A stretch of DNA of 64,000 bases from Panax quinquefolius (lineage: Eukaryota; Streptophyta; Magnoliopsida; Apiales; Araliaceae), in the NCBI GenBank assembly GCA_020205615.1, contig CM035170.1:34782123-34846122 (forward strand), given 5' to 3'. Position 1 is the first letter of the stretch; every line of letters begins with the position of its first letter. The notes beneath the pieces are model-generated. The model made no database searches. It was given only the letters and a program-made list of their open reading frames with translations, and was not told the DNA's origin. This document shows positions 10,303-22,835 of this stretch, piece by piece. A program made the position numbers and the translations under genes.

Positions 10303-12736
10303 CGTTATATGATAATACGTAAACTAGAGTTGGGAGAAGAGAGAAGAAGAAGAACACAGAGAAAAATTTGAGAAAACTCTAGAGAGAGTGAGTGATTCTA
10401 ACAGATTTTTGAGAAAGAAATTGGAGAAAAGAATAGCCATCATCTTCCTAATCAAAGGTAGGAGCTTAATCTTTTCTTTAAAAGTTTAGACTTCTTATTC
10501 CAAAAAGTTCTCTGTAAAATTTTTATAAAGGATTAATTGTTATTATGTATATAGTTTTGTATGATTATTGATTATAAGGTTGTTTCATGAATTTGTATGT
10601 GATTATAGAAAATTTAAGTCATGTATGTATGTATGTGTTTTGTGAAGAAAACCATATTACAAAGTTTTTTATAAAAATACATATGAATACGGCTTAATTT
10701 AAAATAGAAATTAAGGTTTAATTAGTTGTTAGATTGATAAATTGATTATAGAAATTGATAGAGTATGTATAATCATAACTATGATGTTTTGAAATTTCTG
10801 CTTTTGATTGAAAAATAAAATCATAGTGTTAAATTTCATTAAAAAGTCAACAATGAAGTTTTTGCCAAAAACATTGAAATTGGGTGTTGTAACTTTGATG
10901 TTTGTGTTATTTTATGAGTATAAACATGTTAGAAGTCTTTATAATATGTTTATATGAAGTCTATATGTGTATTACATGATAATCACCTATTAGATTCGAG
11001 CTTTTAGGCCAATTTGGCTTTTGTTCATATCTTTGTTAGAGCTTGGTCGCCAGATTCTAGAGTCCAAGCCGCAATGCGCCAAACAAAGAAGATAAATCTC
11101 ATGCCAAGCAGATACGGTAGGTATAAATTGTAAATATTGACGCCTATGTCATGTGTGGAATTAATGGCTCATGACCCGAAGTCATAGCCTTGGCTAACTC
11201 AATACATTACTCAATATGAACCACGATGTAAACTATGGCATATAAGCAATACGAGTTAGCGATGAGTTCGGATAGCTTTGTTTAAGTATACAAATTTGGA
11301 AAATAAATGTTATGTGTTAATAATATGAATGATAAATGATGATTTCAGTAGTATTAAACTATGAATGAGCATGTTATCAAGAGTTAATTAGTATGAACGT
11401 AGTTTGATTTTGTGAATTGGTAATTTAACCTACATGATGTATACATTTTGTTTATATAGATATAAAATGTTGGTAATGACTAATTATGTCATGATGACAT
11501 ATGTATAGGGTATTGATTTAAGTTGTAAGGTTTAGCTTGTGCTAAAGGCAAGTTTTTTAACTCAAACTTTGTTGTACAAGTTTAAATTCGTTGAGCACAT
11601 TATTGCTTTTGATTCCATTTCAATTATACAAGTTGCTAACCTTACACTTTCGTAGAGTTAGATTGTTTATTATTGATAAAGCTCTTGTATCTATTGGTTC
11701 ATAAGAATACAAGTATTCCAAATCTTATATTTTATTATTGAGCAAGTTCTTTAATATGTAACTTGTGATTTAGCATGCGAGTTGTTCTATTTTAATATTC
11801 TAGTATTGAACAACTCTATCGTTCAAATTACTATTCATTATGCATGTTTAGTACCTAAATTCTCAATAACCTTGAATGTTATGATTATTCAATGCTTATG
11901 CTATTAGATTATTCCTAAAGCATACTGTTAATTTACAAATGTCAATTCAGTTATGATTATTCTATAGCATACAGTTATTTCTTTTATAATCAACTAATCC
12001 TTAGTTGATTACCGTTGAATTCTAAATTACCCTGTAATGTATCCAAACCAAACTTACTTTGGTGCGGACTTGTATTCTAAATACTGAGAAGAACAACTCT
12101 TTTAATAGAGGTTTACGCTTAGCGTTGAAATGGTTGTGCATAATACATTGTACGAATGGTTGATCCCCCTAAGTACGTGGAGTCCTTATAGTCTTATGAC
12201 TGTTAAAGTTAAAGTTGAAAGATTACTTATAACTGTGGACATGATTCGTGGTCATTAGACCCTCAGTGAATGTTATAATTTTCATAAAATTAATAGAATA
12301 TATTGTTCAGTTCTATTGAGCCTATTATTGGCAATTGATGTAAAAGTTTAAAGATTTACTTATTGTTATTTCAAGTGGGCCTTGTTTGCTCACTTTTGCC
12401 TGTAAAATTTCTTACAGCTAAAGTTGAAACTGGTGACGTACCTAGCACCAGTAAGGGAAAAGGAAAGATGAACAAGTATTGAAGACTTGTAATAGATTGG
12501 ATAGTTTTATTATCAGACTTTGGTTTAAATATTTTAATGAAGTTTATTAAATTTCCGCATTTGAATGATTGTTGTTAAAGGTTAGATAACCTGGGAGATT
12601 TTTATTTAAGTTTAATCCTGTATGGGCAGGTTTGATTATTCAATTTTATTGTAATTGGGTAGTTAGAAATGAATGTTTTGATTTAGTGAACACCGAATCC
12701 TGTGGGAATAAAGTACCTAGATTTGTGGGTGTCATA
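9494..12736 (+). repeat. Element A 3' LTR (3243 bp, full length)
   Basis: Starts TGTAACATTCC and ends GTGTCATA, followed by the ATATT target copy (12737-12741). It carries two blocks missing in the 5' LTR (9834-10127 and 10513-11255). Elsewhere the two copies differ by scattered single changes, so the insertion is fairly young. A second copy of the GGGC...GCTCAC motif lies at 12375-12396. Confidence 0.95.
10254..10301. repeat. (ATT)n microsatellite in A 3' LTR
   Basis: About 15 ATT units. The same spot in the 5' LTR (near 1880-1892) has only about four, so it expanded or contracted after insertion. Confidence 0.95.
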
Positions 12737-12741
12737 ATATT

Positions 12742-12919
12742 CACGTATTTCCTTAATCCTGAATAATTCACCTAAATTCTTCACAGAATTTTGAAATCCT
12801 CAAAATTCTATCTTAAAAACATCGAACGCATACACTTATTTTCTGTTTAGGTTCTAATACTGAACCTTAAATTAATTAATAAAATTTTTAAAAATATTCT
12901 AAATTCTCGGGTTGTCACA
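12742..12919 (-). repeat. Element B 3' LTR, right fragment
   Basis: Continues the B LTR after element A and matches 18645-18822. On the minus strand the LTR begins TGTGACAACCCGAG at 12919. Confidence 0.95.
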
Positions 12920-12937
12920 TTCACCCCTTCTTCTAAA
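12920..12937 (-). other. Element B polypurine tract
   Basis: On the minus strand TTTAGAAGAAGGGGTGAA sits directly before the LTR start TGTGACAACC. This fixes the element orientation as minus. Confidence 0.85.
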
Positions 12938-14749
12938 AATTTCATCCCCAAAATTTACCTTACACCATACACCATTCACCATACACCATACATACACAGC
13001 ATCACATACTACCCAATACACCACTCACAAGAGTAAAAATTTTCAAATTTTGCTGAGGGGTCATATAGACCATGAACACATAGTTTTAACGGTATTCACA
13101 CCGTAAAACAATACATTACTTGGTATGTTTACAATCACAAAGAAGGTAAACTACCATTACTAGTTCTTTAGGTGATTAGCCTATCATACTCTTACGTCAT
13201 GCATAACGTATTAATCATGTATAGCGAATATTTACGCTACTTGATTGAATTATTTATCCAAACAACATAGTCCACCTCAGTCTTATCATAGGATTCCGCA
13301 CCAAAATAATTTGGGTCGGGAAATTTCTTTCAATGAACACTTAGAGTTTTCATAAACATTAGTCTAGCTGAATCGAATAGAATATACTCATATCAATAAT
13401 TCAATTCAATCGAATTATTTAGGTGTAGCCAAACCTCGTTGGCAAATTATTATTATTTTTTTTTAAAATATTTTTGAGAATGACGTCATGATGTCGTACT
13501 GTATTAATAGTCTGTTTGAGTATGCCGTCATTGTGTGACGTTGTCATAACACATCATACAATAGTGGAACAACAATTTAAGATCAAATTCACACTAAGTA
13601 TTCCTGTATTTACAACTCCATCAACTTTTTATCAACTCTGCACCAGGTTACATGGTACATGAGTGATAATTAAAATATATTTTGATATTTCAAATCGTTT
13701 GAGTCTAGGTGAAATAAGTAGCATAGACTATACTTTAAACCATTTTAAAAATGATTACGAGTCTACACATTTTTTTTTCAAAAGCACATAGTACGTATTT
13801 AGCTTGATGTCAACATTTCGAAGTCTAGCATAGCTAGGAGTTTTGGAAAACTTATGTCTTCACTAATAATCATTTGCTTAACAATCTATCTGTTCCTATA
13901 GTCTTTCATACTCCATTTACACACAACTATACCCAGTTCGTCAAGCCACACTTATGAGTCCATAAATTGTCACAATCATATGAGTTTAAGAACTTATCCT
14001 AGTCTGACCTTTGACGTCCATTCGCTGAGGGGTTCATAAACATTTCATATAACTATGAATCAAGTGTGTCACATAAGTATGAGTTTTAAGAACTCGTACT
14101 TAACCTTATATCCTCTACCTATGACCTATCTATCTGTTATACATATGAGAAAGGAATCACCCTCTTAACATGCATATATCAAATAGCGCGACACAAACAT
14201 TTCAATGATTATCATTGTCAGAACTAAGTAGTTTTTACACCAAGTACAATTCCCCGCCCACACAAGGAATCATACAACTCAGCTGCCGACATGAATCCTC
14301 AACTGAATCCCCACCTACCACTAACACCCTTCTCAATACCAATTTCATTTAACTCGTATTCATAATCCTTTCCTAAATCTGTACCAATTCATAGTACAAT
14401 TGACTCTCAGCAATCTTGCTGTCAACTGTTCAATCATTAGATTGATTCTTATCCCTGCTATCACTTTATCAGATCACGGGTGATCTCATCGTATATATTA
14501 CGATTTATTTCTATGTCTTGATCGTTTTATTTTACGATCTTCTATCACTGTACTTTTAGTCTTTTAGACTCTATCTATTTTTCACTACTGTTCAACTTTA
14601 TTATCAGAGTTAGGGAACTCAGTATCTTATAACTCGCCGAGATTCGTCTTTGAATCTTACTGACCAACTAACTCTATTTGAGTTAGTACTTATCTTAATC
14701 ACTGCGGTTATTAGTCTCAGGTATTCCTACCTAAGGTTCATAACCTACA
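12938..14749 (-). other. Element B interior, no coding sequence seen
   Basis: About 1.8 kb of AT-rich sequence between the polypurine tract and the primer site. No capsid, zinc knuckle, protease or RT motif appears in any frame, and open frames are short. A short phrase GCTGAGGGGTCATA recurs (13054 and, slightly changed, 14025). It may hold packaging signals, but nothing specific can be shown. Confidence 0.7.
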
Positions 14750-14761
14750 GCTTTGATACCA
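14750..14761 (-). other. Element B primer binding site
   Basis: On the minus strand TGGTATCAAAGC, one base from the canonical initiator-Met tRNA complement. It lies 2 bp from the 5' LTR end at 14764. Confidence 0.88.
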
Positions 14762-14763
14762 AC

Positions 14764-17700
14764 TGTGAGGGCCCCGTATCCGAGGTCCCGAATCACCGCG
14801 GATCCGGTTCGATCATTCTATTACTATTTTTACGGAGATATAAACATAAATTATTTATACATTAAACTTATATACTTTTCCCCAAGTTCGAGTAACCTTA
14901 ACTTAATACACAAATCATAACTTTTCTAACACATAACATTATATTATACAACTATTACAAATCTAATCGCACACATTAACTTTACACTGGAACTGTTTTT
15001 AACCTTTTCTTGTATCCGACGCATTCGTCTTAATCTGCAATGTTTATCATGATATAACAAGGGTGAGCATAAGGATTGCCCAGCAAGTTTAAGTTCAATA
15101 ATATGACGATATATCATGATTGAAAGAGTCTGAATAATAAGCTGGCTATAATTCAACAATATAATTGTGAACTAGCAGGAACAAATTTATGACTGAATAA
15201 GTATTATACATGAACAAATATATCTGAACCAACTGGTAATGAAGGTGATCAGCCTTTCATACCTGACTTATACATGCAATATGTACAGAGTACAATTCAT
15301 GGCAACCAACAATGATTAACCATAAGCTTATCCGAATGAAACAAATCTTAGTAGAGTTAAGTAAAACAAACTTGCCTGAACCGTTGATTACCGCTACGCA
15401 ATTTATAACACTGTATCCGAAGACCTAATATTAGTAATATAGATCTCCAATATTAGAATAATATCATCACAATATAATACTATTATATATATAGATATAC
15501 ATAGAATAACCTAAACACATAACACATAACACATAACCCTATCAGTCTATAACACATATATGACTCGGTATTAAATTAAACTATTTCAGTCTGACTTGAA
15601 TCCGACAAAATTCTAACATCCCGACGGTCTAGTCGGTGAATTATCGAGTTTAAGTTCAATTAAACTCTGCATAAACACTTAACAATTAACTTAAATAATT
15701 TTAATAACAGTCGAAATATTTTTCCAAATCTCATAATAATTTTTAAATAATTATTACTATTTATCGTGTATTTTCAATCATTAGAATCGTATTTAAATAA
15801 ATTAAATACCACATAATTCATTTATCATTGATATTTATTTATTATCAAATATTAGTGAAAATCATCACTTAATATTATAATATATTTATAATATATCAAA
15901 GTATTTTTAATACCTTAAAATCATATTTATATGATTTTTAAACACTTAAATTCATTATCCGGTAATTACAATTAATATTAAAATAATAATATTTTCATGA
16001 CAAAATATGAAAAGTTATATTTTATAACTTTAAATATTTTTCTAACACTTAAATCATTTTTATATGATTTATAAATCATTAGTTCTATTTTTCTATAATT
16101 TATTTAATATAGTTATTAAATAAACTAATTATCATTAATATTGATTAATTAATGAAATTCATCACAAAATATCAAAAGTCACTAAAATAACTTTAAATAT
16201 TTTCTTATAACATAATATTATTTTTCATGATTTTTTATGTATTAAAATTATTTTTAAATCATTTATTTAATATTATAATTAAATAAATTAAATACCATTT
16301 ATATTCCAAAAATATTAAATATTTATGAAATATACTCAAAATAATTAAAAACTATTTTTCAGGCTTTAAAATAATTTTTCGGAATTTATTTTGTATTTTT
16401 AATAATTAAAAACTATTTTTATCTATTTTTATATAATTTCCAGAAAATCAAAAAATAAATAATAATAAAACCGTCGCTAAAGGGCCCTATAGCGACAGAC
16501 TCGTCGCTATGGGTGTTCTTGAGCAAGAACCCATAACTACATGGCAGTTAACAAGTAGGTAGGTTTGACCGTGAATAGATTCTTGGTCTTCATGATTCTG
16601 GGCTACTAATGTTGTTACACATGTAGTATAAGTGTAATACTATAACTACAATCAAATTTCCTGGCCATTCAACAACCGATCAGAGAGATCTAAGCTCTCC
16701 AAGTCGTTGTCAGACTCTGTTCTTAAGTTTCTGGGTTTTCCAGAATCGAGGTAGCTACTTTGAGCCTTTAAATCATTGCCTTCCCAGCTTGGTTTGTGTG
16801 ATATAATGGTTCAATCGTGTAAAGAACATGTCAGAGTCCATTTATATAACATAATATCATAACAACAACATAACATATGACAGATAATGGCAGGTCAAAG
16901 TAGGGGCCAGGGGCTGTTCTTGAGAAATCTGGGTTTCCCATATTTCGTCCCCAGGCTGGTGGTCAACGCATGTTTGACCGGCTAAAAATTTGTGTCGATG
17001 CAAGATCTGGTTAATATAAGGGCTGGAATGTGCAGTCCTTATACTAGTCTACAAGATAACAACAACAACTTGTCCAAACTAACAAACAACCGTGAGATCT
17101 AAAGCCTGGAAAAGCTTGTCAAAGGTTACTTAGATTTCCGTCATTTGCCTAAAAAGAAGTTTTTCGAATCTAATCAACGAGGTTTGACCGCTCGTATCTC
17201 TTAATATACTAATGATCTGGCCTTGTTTATTGTTTTAGATCAAAGTCCTCATGACAAAGAACATATTTATAACATAAAACAACAAATATCAAAAACAGAG
17301 AAGGATTTAAGGCGTCTGACATTAGGCTGTCAGTCGATATTTTTCCAGTTTTCCCAGATTTCAAAAATTTACTAATTCGTGTACTTTGATGTTATGGATT
17401 CACTATATAGCAACCCAGATCATCAAGTGACACCCTAATACACAACTTTAAACAACAACTAACATCTAACAACATAAGATCTCATGATTTCAAATTTTAG
17501 GGTTATTATACCTTCTAAGCTTTGATTCTTGATTTCTGATCTTTGATCTGTTCTGGGAAAGATGAGATATGATATAATTAAGGTGATATTATCACTCCCT
17601 TTCTCCCTCAGAATTTGAAGTTTAGAGAGAGAGAGAGAGTTGCTAGCTTTTGAAAACTAAAGTAAGTCATTTCTTACTTTTTAATCTATTTGTATTATTG

Positions 17701-18822
17701 ATGTAATCAATGAGCTGATCTAGATGGCTGATAATTGAGGTAAAGAGCACATGCTAGGGCTAGGGATTTGGCGAACCACTCACCTATAGTCAAAGCTTAC
17801 AAACCAACTTATTAAAAAAAATACAAAAAGGGCATTCTAGTCTTTTTGCATACAAATTTAATGGCATTTTTGACATTGGCCAAACCCTTAGGGTTTAGGG
17901 TTTGGGTTTGGGTTTAGGGTTTAAAACCCTTAGGGTTTGCAATTTAATTTTCTAAAATTTCCAATTTAGGTTTTCAAAAATAGAAAATTAATATTTCTAA
18001 ATTATAATTAGAATTTTCTAATTATATTAAAATTTCTTAATCATACTTTAAATCTTACTAATTAGGATTAGTATTTTCTAATTAAAATTGCTAATTAAGC
18101 AAGTAGGGTGAAAATAGTCATTAGGGTTTATAAACCACTAATTAGGTTTTCTAATAGAAAAATAATTTTCTAATTTAGAAATTATATTTTCATAATTATA
18201 TTAGGTTTTCTAATTACTTAACTTGAAAATTAGAATTAATATATCCTAATTAACATTAAAAGTATTAAATTAACACTTTCTTTTTCCCTAATTATAAATT
18301 AGGGTTTCAAATCCCGAAGTTAGGGTTTTCTAAATTTGAAATTAGGGTTTGCTAATTAATTAAGCTTTATCCTAATTAATATTATAATTAATAGCACTTA
18401 AGCAATATAATAATCATTTAAATTCCCGGATTAGGGTTTTAAATTTCCGAATTAGTGTTTCGGATTCCCGGAACTGAAATTAGGATTTCCAGAACCGGTT
18501 TCTAGGGTTTCTTATAATTCGCTAGGGTTTTCTAATCAAACGTTGATATTCTTAATATATACTTAGGGTTTGTTACAGATATCATTTATTTGGTCAACCC
18601 TTGACCCTTAACCACATACTGTACACATATACACAGAACATATTCACGTATTTCCTTAATCCTGAATAATTCACCTAAATCCTTCATAGAATTTTGAAAT
18701 TCTCAAAATTCTATCTTAAAAATATCAAACGCATACACTTATTTTCTGTCTAAGTTCTAATACTGAACCTTAAATTAATTAATAAAAATTTTAAAAATAT
18801 TCTAAATTTTCGGGTTGTCACA
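14764..18822 (-). repeat. Element B 5' LTR, complete (4059 bp)
   Basis: Minus-strand LTR beginning TGTGACAACCCGAG (18822) and ending GGGGCCCTCACA (14764); the ends form a short inverted repeat TGTGA...TCACA. It is unusually long for an element with so little interior. It includes the telomere-like tract at 17881-17939 and the conserved GGGC...GCTCAC-type motif at 15059-15086. The bases at 18640-18644 are the intact target where element A entered the sister LTR. Confidence 0.93.
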
Positions 18823-19260
18823 TACACGGTACTACAACATACTTATATATTCAACTATATATACTTATATATTCAACTATATATCTTATTGACATGAATG
18901 TAATTACTAAATTATTACATCACATCTGAACATTACCCAGGTTTCTATAACGATTACATTCTTGTATTGTCATAATATTATTCATTACAAAAATAATATT
19001 ATATTATTACTAGATAAACTATTTATCAATCTTCGCCTTTCCTTTATCCTTACCGGATCCTTTAATCCGTTCGGCCTTAGCTGAAAATCATATAATTCAA
19101 GCAAGGTATGAGCATTAAATTGCCCAACAAGTTTACCAATTTTAATAACAACAAAATCAAGAATCATATAATTTATCTTCAATAACTAAATAAATAGTTG
19201 TGAAGTACTATGAATAACAAAATAACACTTTTCTTTTCTTTAAAACATTTCTAGATGACA
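18823..19260 (-). repeat. Remnant of a B-like LTR
   Basis: AT-rich, with no ORF of note. The piece around 19090-19150 (GGTATGAGCATTAAATTGCCC) resembles the U5-side motif of the B LTR near 15059-15110 in the same minus orientation. It is probably an older B-family LTR fragment. Homology is diffuse. Confidence 0.5.
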
Positions 19261-20917
19261 TGTGACAACCCGAGAATTTAGACAATTTAATAAAATCTTA
19301 AAAGATTGAATAAGGTTAAATAATAGACCTAAACAGAAAATAAGTGTATGGATTTGACATTTTTGAGAAGGATTTTTGAGAATTTAAAAATTTTTGGTGA
19401 TGACTTACAGGGTTAAGTATATAAGTGTATATGTGCTTTGTGTGCAGTGATTATATGTGTACAGTTTGTGGTTAAGGGTCAATGGTTGATCAAATAATTT
19501 ATATTAGTGACAAACCCTAATGATATATTAAGAACATCAAGGTACAGTTAGAAAACTCTAATGATTGATAAGAAACCCTAATACCGGCTCTGGAAACCCT
19601 AATTTTAGTTCCGGGAATTCAAAACCCTAACTGGAAATATTAAAACCCTAATTTGCAATCTTTAATATTAATTAGGAAACCTTAATCCTAATTAGCAAGC
19701 CCTTAAGTAATTAGGAAACCCTAATGTCTAAATTAGAAAGTTTAATTTTCTATTTAAAACCCTAATTGGAAATCCTAAAAAAATTTAATTTGTAAAACCT
19801 AAGGGTTAAACCCTAAGGGTTGAAACCTAGGGGTTAAAACCTAAGGGTTTTATATATCAAATGTCCAAATTGTCCTTAGTAGGTGCGAAAAGACCAAAAT
19901 ACCCTTTACTTAATTTTTTTAAGTTAAAAGAGTAATGGCCAAAATTGTTGCCACATCTCTTGAATTGGAACCTTACACCTTGAATCATATGATTGAAGCC
20001 ACATAACATCAATTATAGCCACACGAATCAAAAGTGTGAGATTAAAGAAAGAGAAAGTTCACAAACTTGGCTCATTTGTTATCCAACACTTAGCCAACTC
20101 CTTCTCTCTCTTTAGCCATGAAAAATCAAAGTATTTCAGTCCCTAGATAACTTCCTAACACACCAAAATCAGTGTGGTAGAGCCAAGATCAAAGCATATT
20201 CAAGAGAAGGTAAAACCCTAACTAATATTTTGATCTTGTATGCTAAGATAAAATTGTTGTTTATGTGTTTATTTAAGTGTTATTAGATGTTATATGATGA
20301 TCTATGATGTTATATCATAGATCTATATCATCAAAGTGGGTTAAAATCAAAGTTTTTGAAAACTGCCATGAACCCTAAAAAGTTGTCTGACAAGCATATG
20401 TGAGAGGCCACATATCCTTCCCTGTTAATGATTTGTGGTGTTTTATGTTTTAGATTTGTAGTATGCCATAAGTACTATAAGCTGGAAGTGGAATCATAGT
20501 CATTACATGTCCAGATTACAAGATATTATTGGTCAAAGTCAGTTGACCGAGCATGACTGAGCAATTCTGGGTAACCCAGAAACTGCCCAGATCGTGTCTA
20601 ACAAGATTTTTAAGGGCCAATATTTGTCAGGTGTTATGAGATTTGTATGTATTGTTGTATCTAGTGTGTAACATGTTATATGAACTTTAGATCCATGCCT
20701 CTAGATCCTTTAAAAAATCAACAGATTGTAAGTTGTGGATGGTCAAAGTAGCCTACTCGACCATGACCTTGAGTTTCTGGAAATTCTAGAAACCGTTAGA
20801 ACAAGCCCTCTGACAGGATTTGACCGGATCTCATCTTGTGATTGTGTTATAGTTGGACTGAGATGATGATATGTCGTTGTTCCTTGACACGAGAAAAACA
20901 GACTTGGACCATGAGAA
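19261..20917 (+). repeat. Fragment D: B-family LTR in plus orientation, truncated by C
   Basis: Begins TGTGACAACCCGAGAATTTAG, the B-family LTR start, but on the plus strand. It continues with CCTAA-rich text (the reverse view of TTTAGGG words, 19520-19850) in the same order as the B LTR. About 1.66 kb remains before element C begins at 20918. The downstream part of D is not found in the window, as expected if C and its later insertions separate it. Confidence 0.75.
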
Positions 20918-21926
20918 TGTGACGCCCCCAAAATAGGTATACATCACCCATCTTGAGTCGCCAAATACATGGTACAAAATTCAAATACAACTTAATAATA
21001 CAACTGTCGTGTAAAATACGACAAAACATACACTGAGAGTTTTAATATGAATATTGTCTTCAAGACAGTATTCAACTCAAAGGAAGTCCTCAATATATTT
21101 ATTATCACACTATTTCATAGAATAGTGAGAACTACTAATGCTATCATATGGACCGTCACTCCATTTCCCGACTAGTCCCTGCTACGTTCTCATTTCCTGA
21201 AGAGAACAATGAAAGCAAAAGGGTGAGCTCAACTAGCCCAGTAAGAAATATTATGACTAAGATAATGCAGAATAATTTATCGTTAGCCTTCAACAGTGTT
21301 AAACTGATAAAATATAACAAACATCAAGTTTAACTCATGATAAACAAGCAATCCATTAGAAGAGTTAAGTAGAGCATAAAGTCTACTATCTTCTATGATT
21401 TAAAAGGTTTTTCATCACTTTTATCATTGGGACTCAAACTTTAATAAATAATCCACATCATCAATCACCCCACTTTACTACGACCAAGGATATTCTTTAG
21501 TATCACGACCACAAAATATCCATGCACTACGGGCCAAGGATATTCGTGTATTCATCAATGGTCATGATCATGCCAACAACTGTCCATCAATGCACTACGG
21601 GCCAATGAGGACTTTTACCACATCATTTGTAACATTACGGTCATGATTATACCGAATAATCCCTGGTCATAATCATAATCATACCAAGTCCATTTATGCA
21701 CTACAGGCCACAGATGACTTTCAACATAATATAAACATGAGGATGATGACAATGATATAAGAATTTAATAAAACAAGTTCAAGTATAAATTTTTAAACAT
21801 TTATAATTTAATTTATCCAGAATTCAACAATATTCAAATTGTCAACATGATACTGCTTTGTGGAGTAAAATTCAAGAATAATAGTATATCAAAAATGATT
21901 TGGACCCAAAAGAAATCAATTTTTGT

Positions 21927-22016
21927 CATGAATAGTACCCCGGGTGAATAGTAATAGAGTGAATAGTACCCGTGAATAGTGACTTTAGGAATAGTAATCC
22001 CGTGAATAGTACCCCG
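21927..22016 (-). repeat. GTGAATAGTA leader tandem repeats in C LTR
   Basis: Seven or so spaced copies of GAATAGTA/GAATAGTG with CCCCG or CCCGT between. They lie about 400-500 bp downstream of the TATA box in the direction of transcription, so they belong to the transcribed leader. Related arrays occur at 37578-37663, 41083-41130 and 50270-50345. Confidence 0.8.
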
Positions 22017-22418
22017 ACATGAAAAAGTTAAAACTTATCAAGAATGTTCAGAATAATATTTTCATGAAAAGATACTAGATGAAGCGCAAATATCAAAGAT
22101 ATTCTACTAATTTCATGGAGTATAGAAGCCAAAACTTCAACAAAATGAGTATAGAATTCGAAATCTGAAACGAAATAATATTACTTACATACTACAGAGT
22201 ATGAAAGAAAATATTATTTCAAGCGAATATTGAACAAAAATAACATCCCTTACCTTGAAAAGAAGAGTATTCCAACTGGTATAGCAGTGATATTCTTGAA
22301 GAATACTTATATTGTTTTCTACGCTCAAAGCTTTCTAAAACTCGAAAGAAATACGCTTAATATTATAGAAGAAGAATTCTCTGATTCTGGTTTGATTTTC
22401 AATTCTAACTAAGCATCG

Positions 22419-22427
22419 TATTTATAG
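22419..22427 (-). promoter_or_regulatory. TATA box of element C 3' LTR
   Basis: Minus strand CTATAAATA within CTCCTATAAATACGATGC. The same block is kept in the C 5' LTR and the F and G LTRs, and as a plus-strand version in E. Confidence 0.75.
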
Positions 22428-22574
22428 GAGAATGGAAAGGATGCTATTTGAATTTAGAAAATCACGGACTGCATAATAAATATTCAACGATCGAATTCAC
22501 GGACTGATTTTTGAAAAATTTAATTTACTATGCAGCACTATGCAATAAAATATTCTAATAAAACAAAAACTTTA

Positions 22575-22578
<4 letters not shown>

Positions 22579-22663
<85 letters not shown>
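22579..22663. repeat. (AT)n microsatellite
   Basis: Uninterrupted AT repeat of about 85 bp in the C 3' LTR. The open frames across it (YIYIYI) are artefacts. Confidence 0.97.
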
Positions 22664-22664
<1 letters not shown>

Positions 22665-22746
22665 TTCTTCCATCTATGGCATCACCAAAACCCACCATTT
22701 CTCACATTATCATCAAATCCCACCATTACCCACATTTGTCACCACA

Positions 22747-22783
<37 letters not shown>

Positions 22784-22787
22784 ATGT

Positions 22788-22834
<47 letters not shown>
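22747..22834. repeat. (CA)n and (AT)n microsatellites
   Basis: A CA run at about 22747-22778 is followed by an AT run at 22791-22834. They are absent from the matching place of the C 5' LTR, which is cut off earlier. Confidence 0.95.

Positions 22835-22835
<1 letters not shown>

Larger units (their letters stand above)
1399..12741 (+). mobile_element. Element A: Ty3/gypsy Tekay-like chromovirus inserted in B LTR
   Basis: Complete element: 5' LTR 1404-3625, interior 3626-9493, 3' LTR 9494-12736. It is flanked by the duplicated target ATATT (1399-1403 and 12737-12741). The uninterrupted target survives in the sister B LTR at 18640-18644, which confirms the boundaries. Domain order is gag with zinc knuckles, aspartic protease, RT, RNase H, integrase, chromodomain. 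Several frameshifts and stops make it non-autonomous now. Confidence 0.95.
1..18822 (-). mobile_element. Element B: noncoding long-LTR retrotransposon (LARD-like)
   Basis: Bases 1-1403 plus 12742-12919 match 17247-18822 almost base for base, giving two direct LTR copies. The right copy is complete (14764-18822, 4059 bp); the left copy starts before the window and is split by element A. Orientation is minus: a primer site complementary to initiator-Met tRNA adjoins the right LTR, and a polypurine tract adjoins the left one. The interior is only about 1.84 kb and has no gag or pol that I can recognise. It therefore looks like a large retrotransposon derivative needing proteins from an autonomous relative, possibly one like element A, whose leader resembles B's. 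The left boundary and TSD are not visible. Confidence 0.88.
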
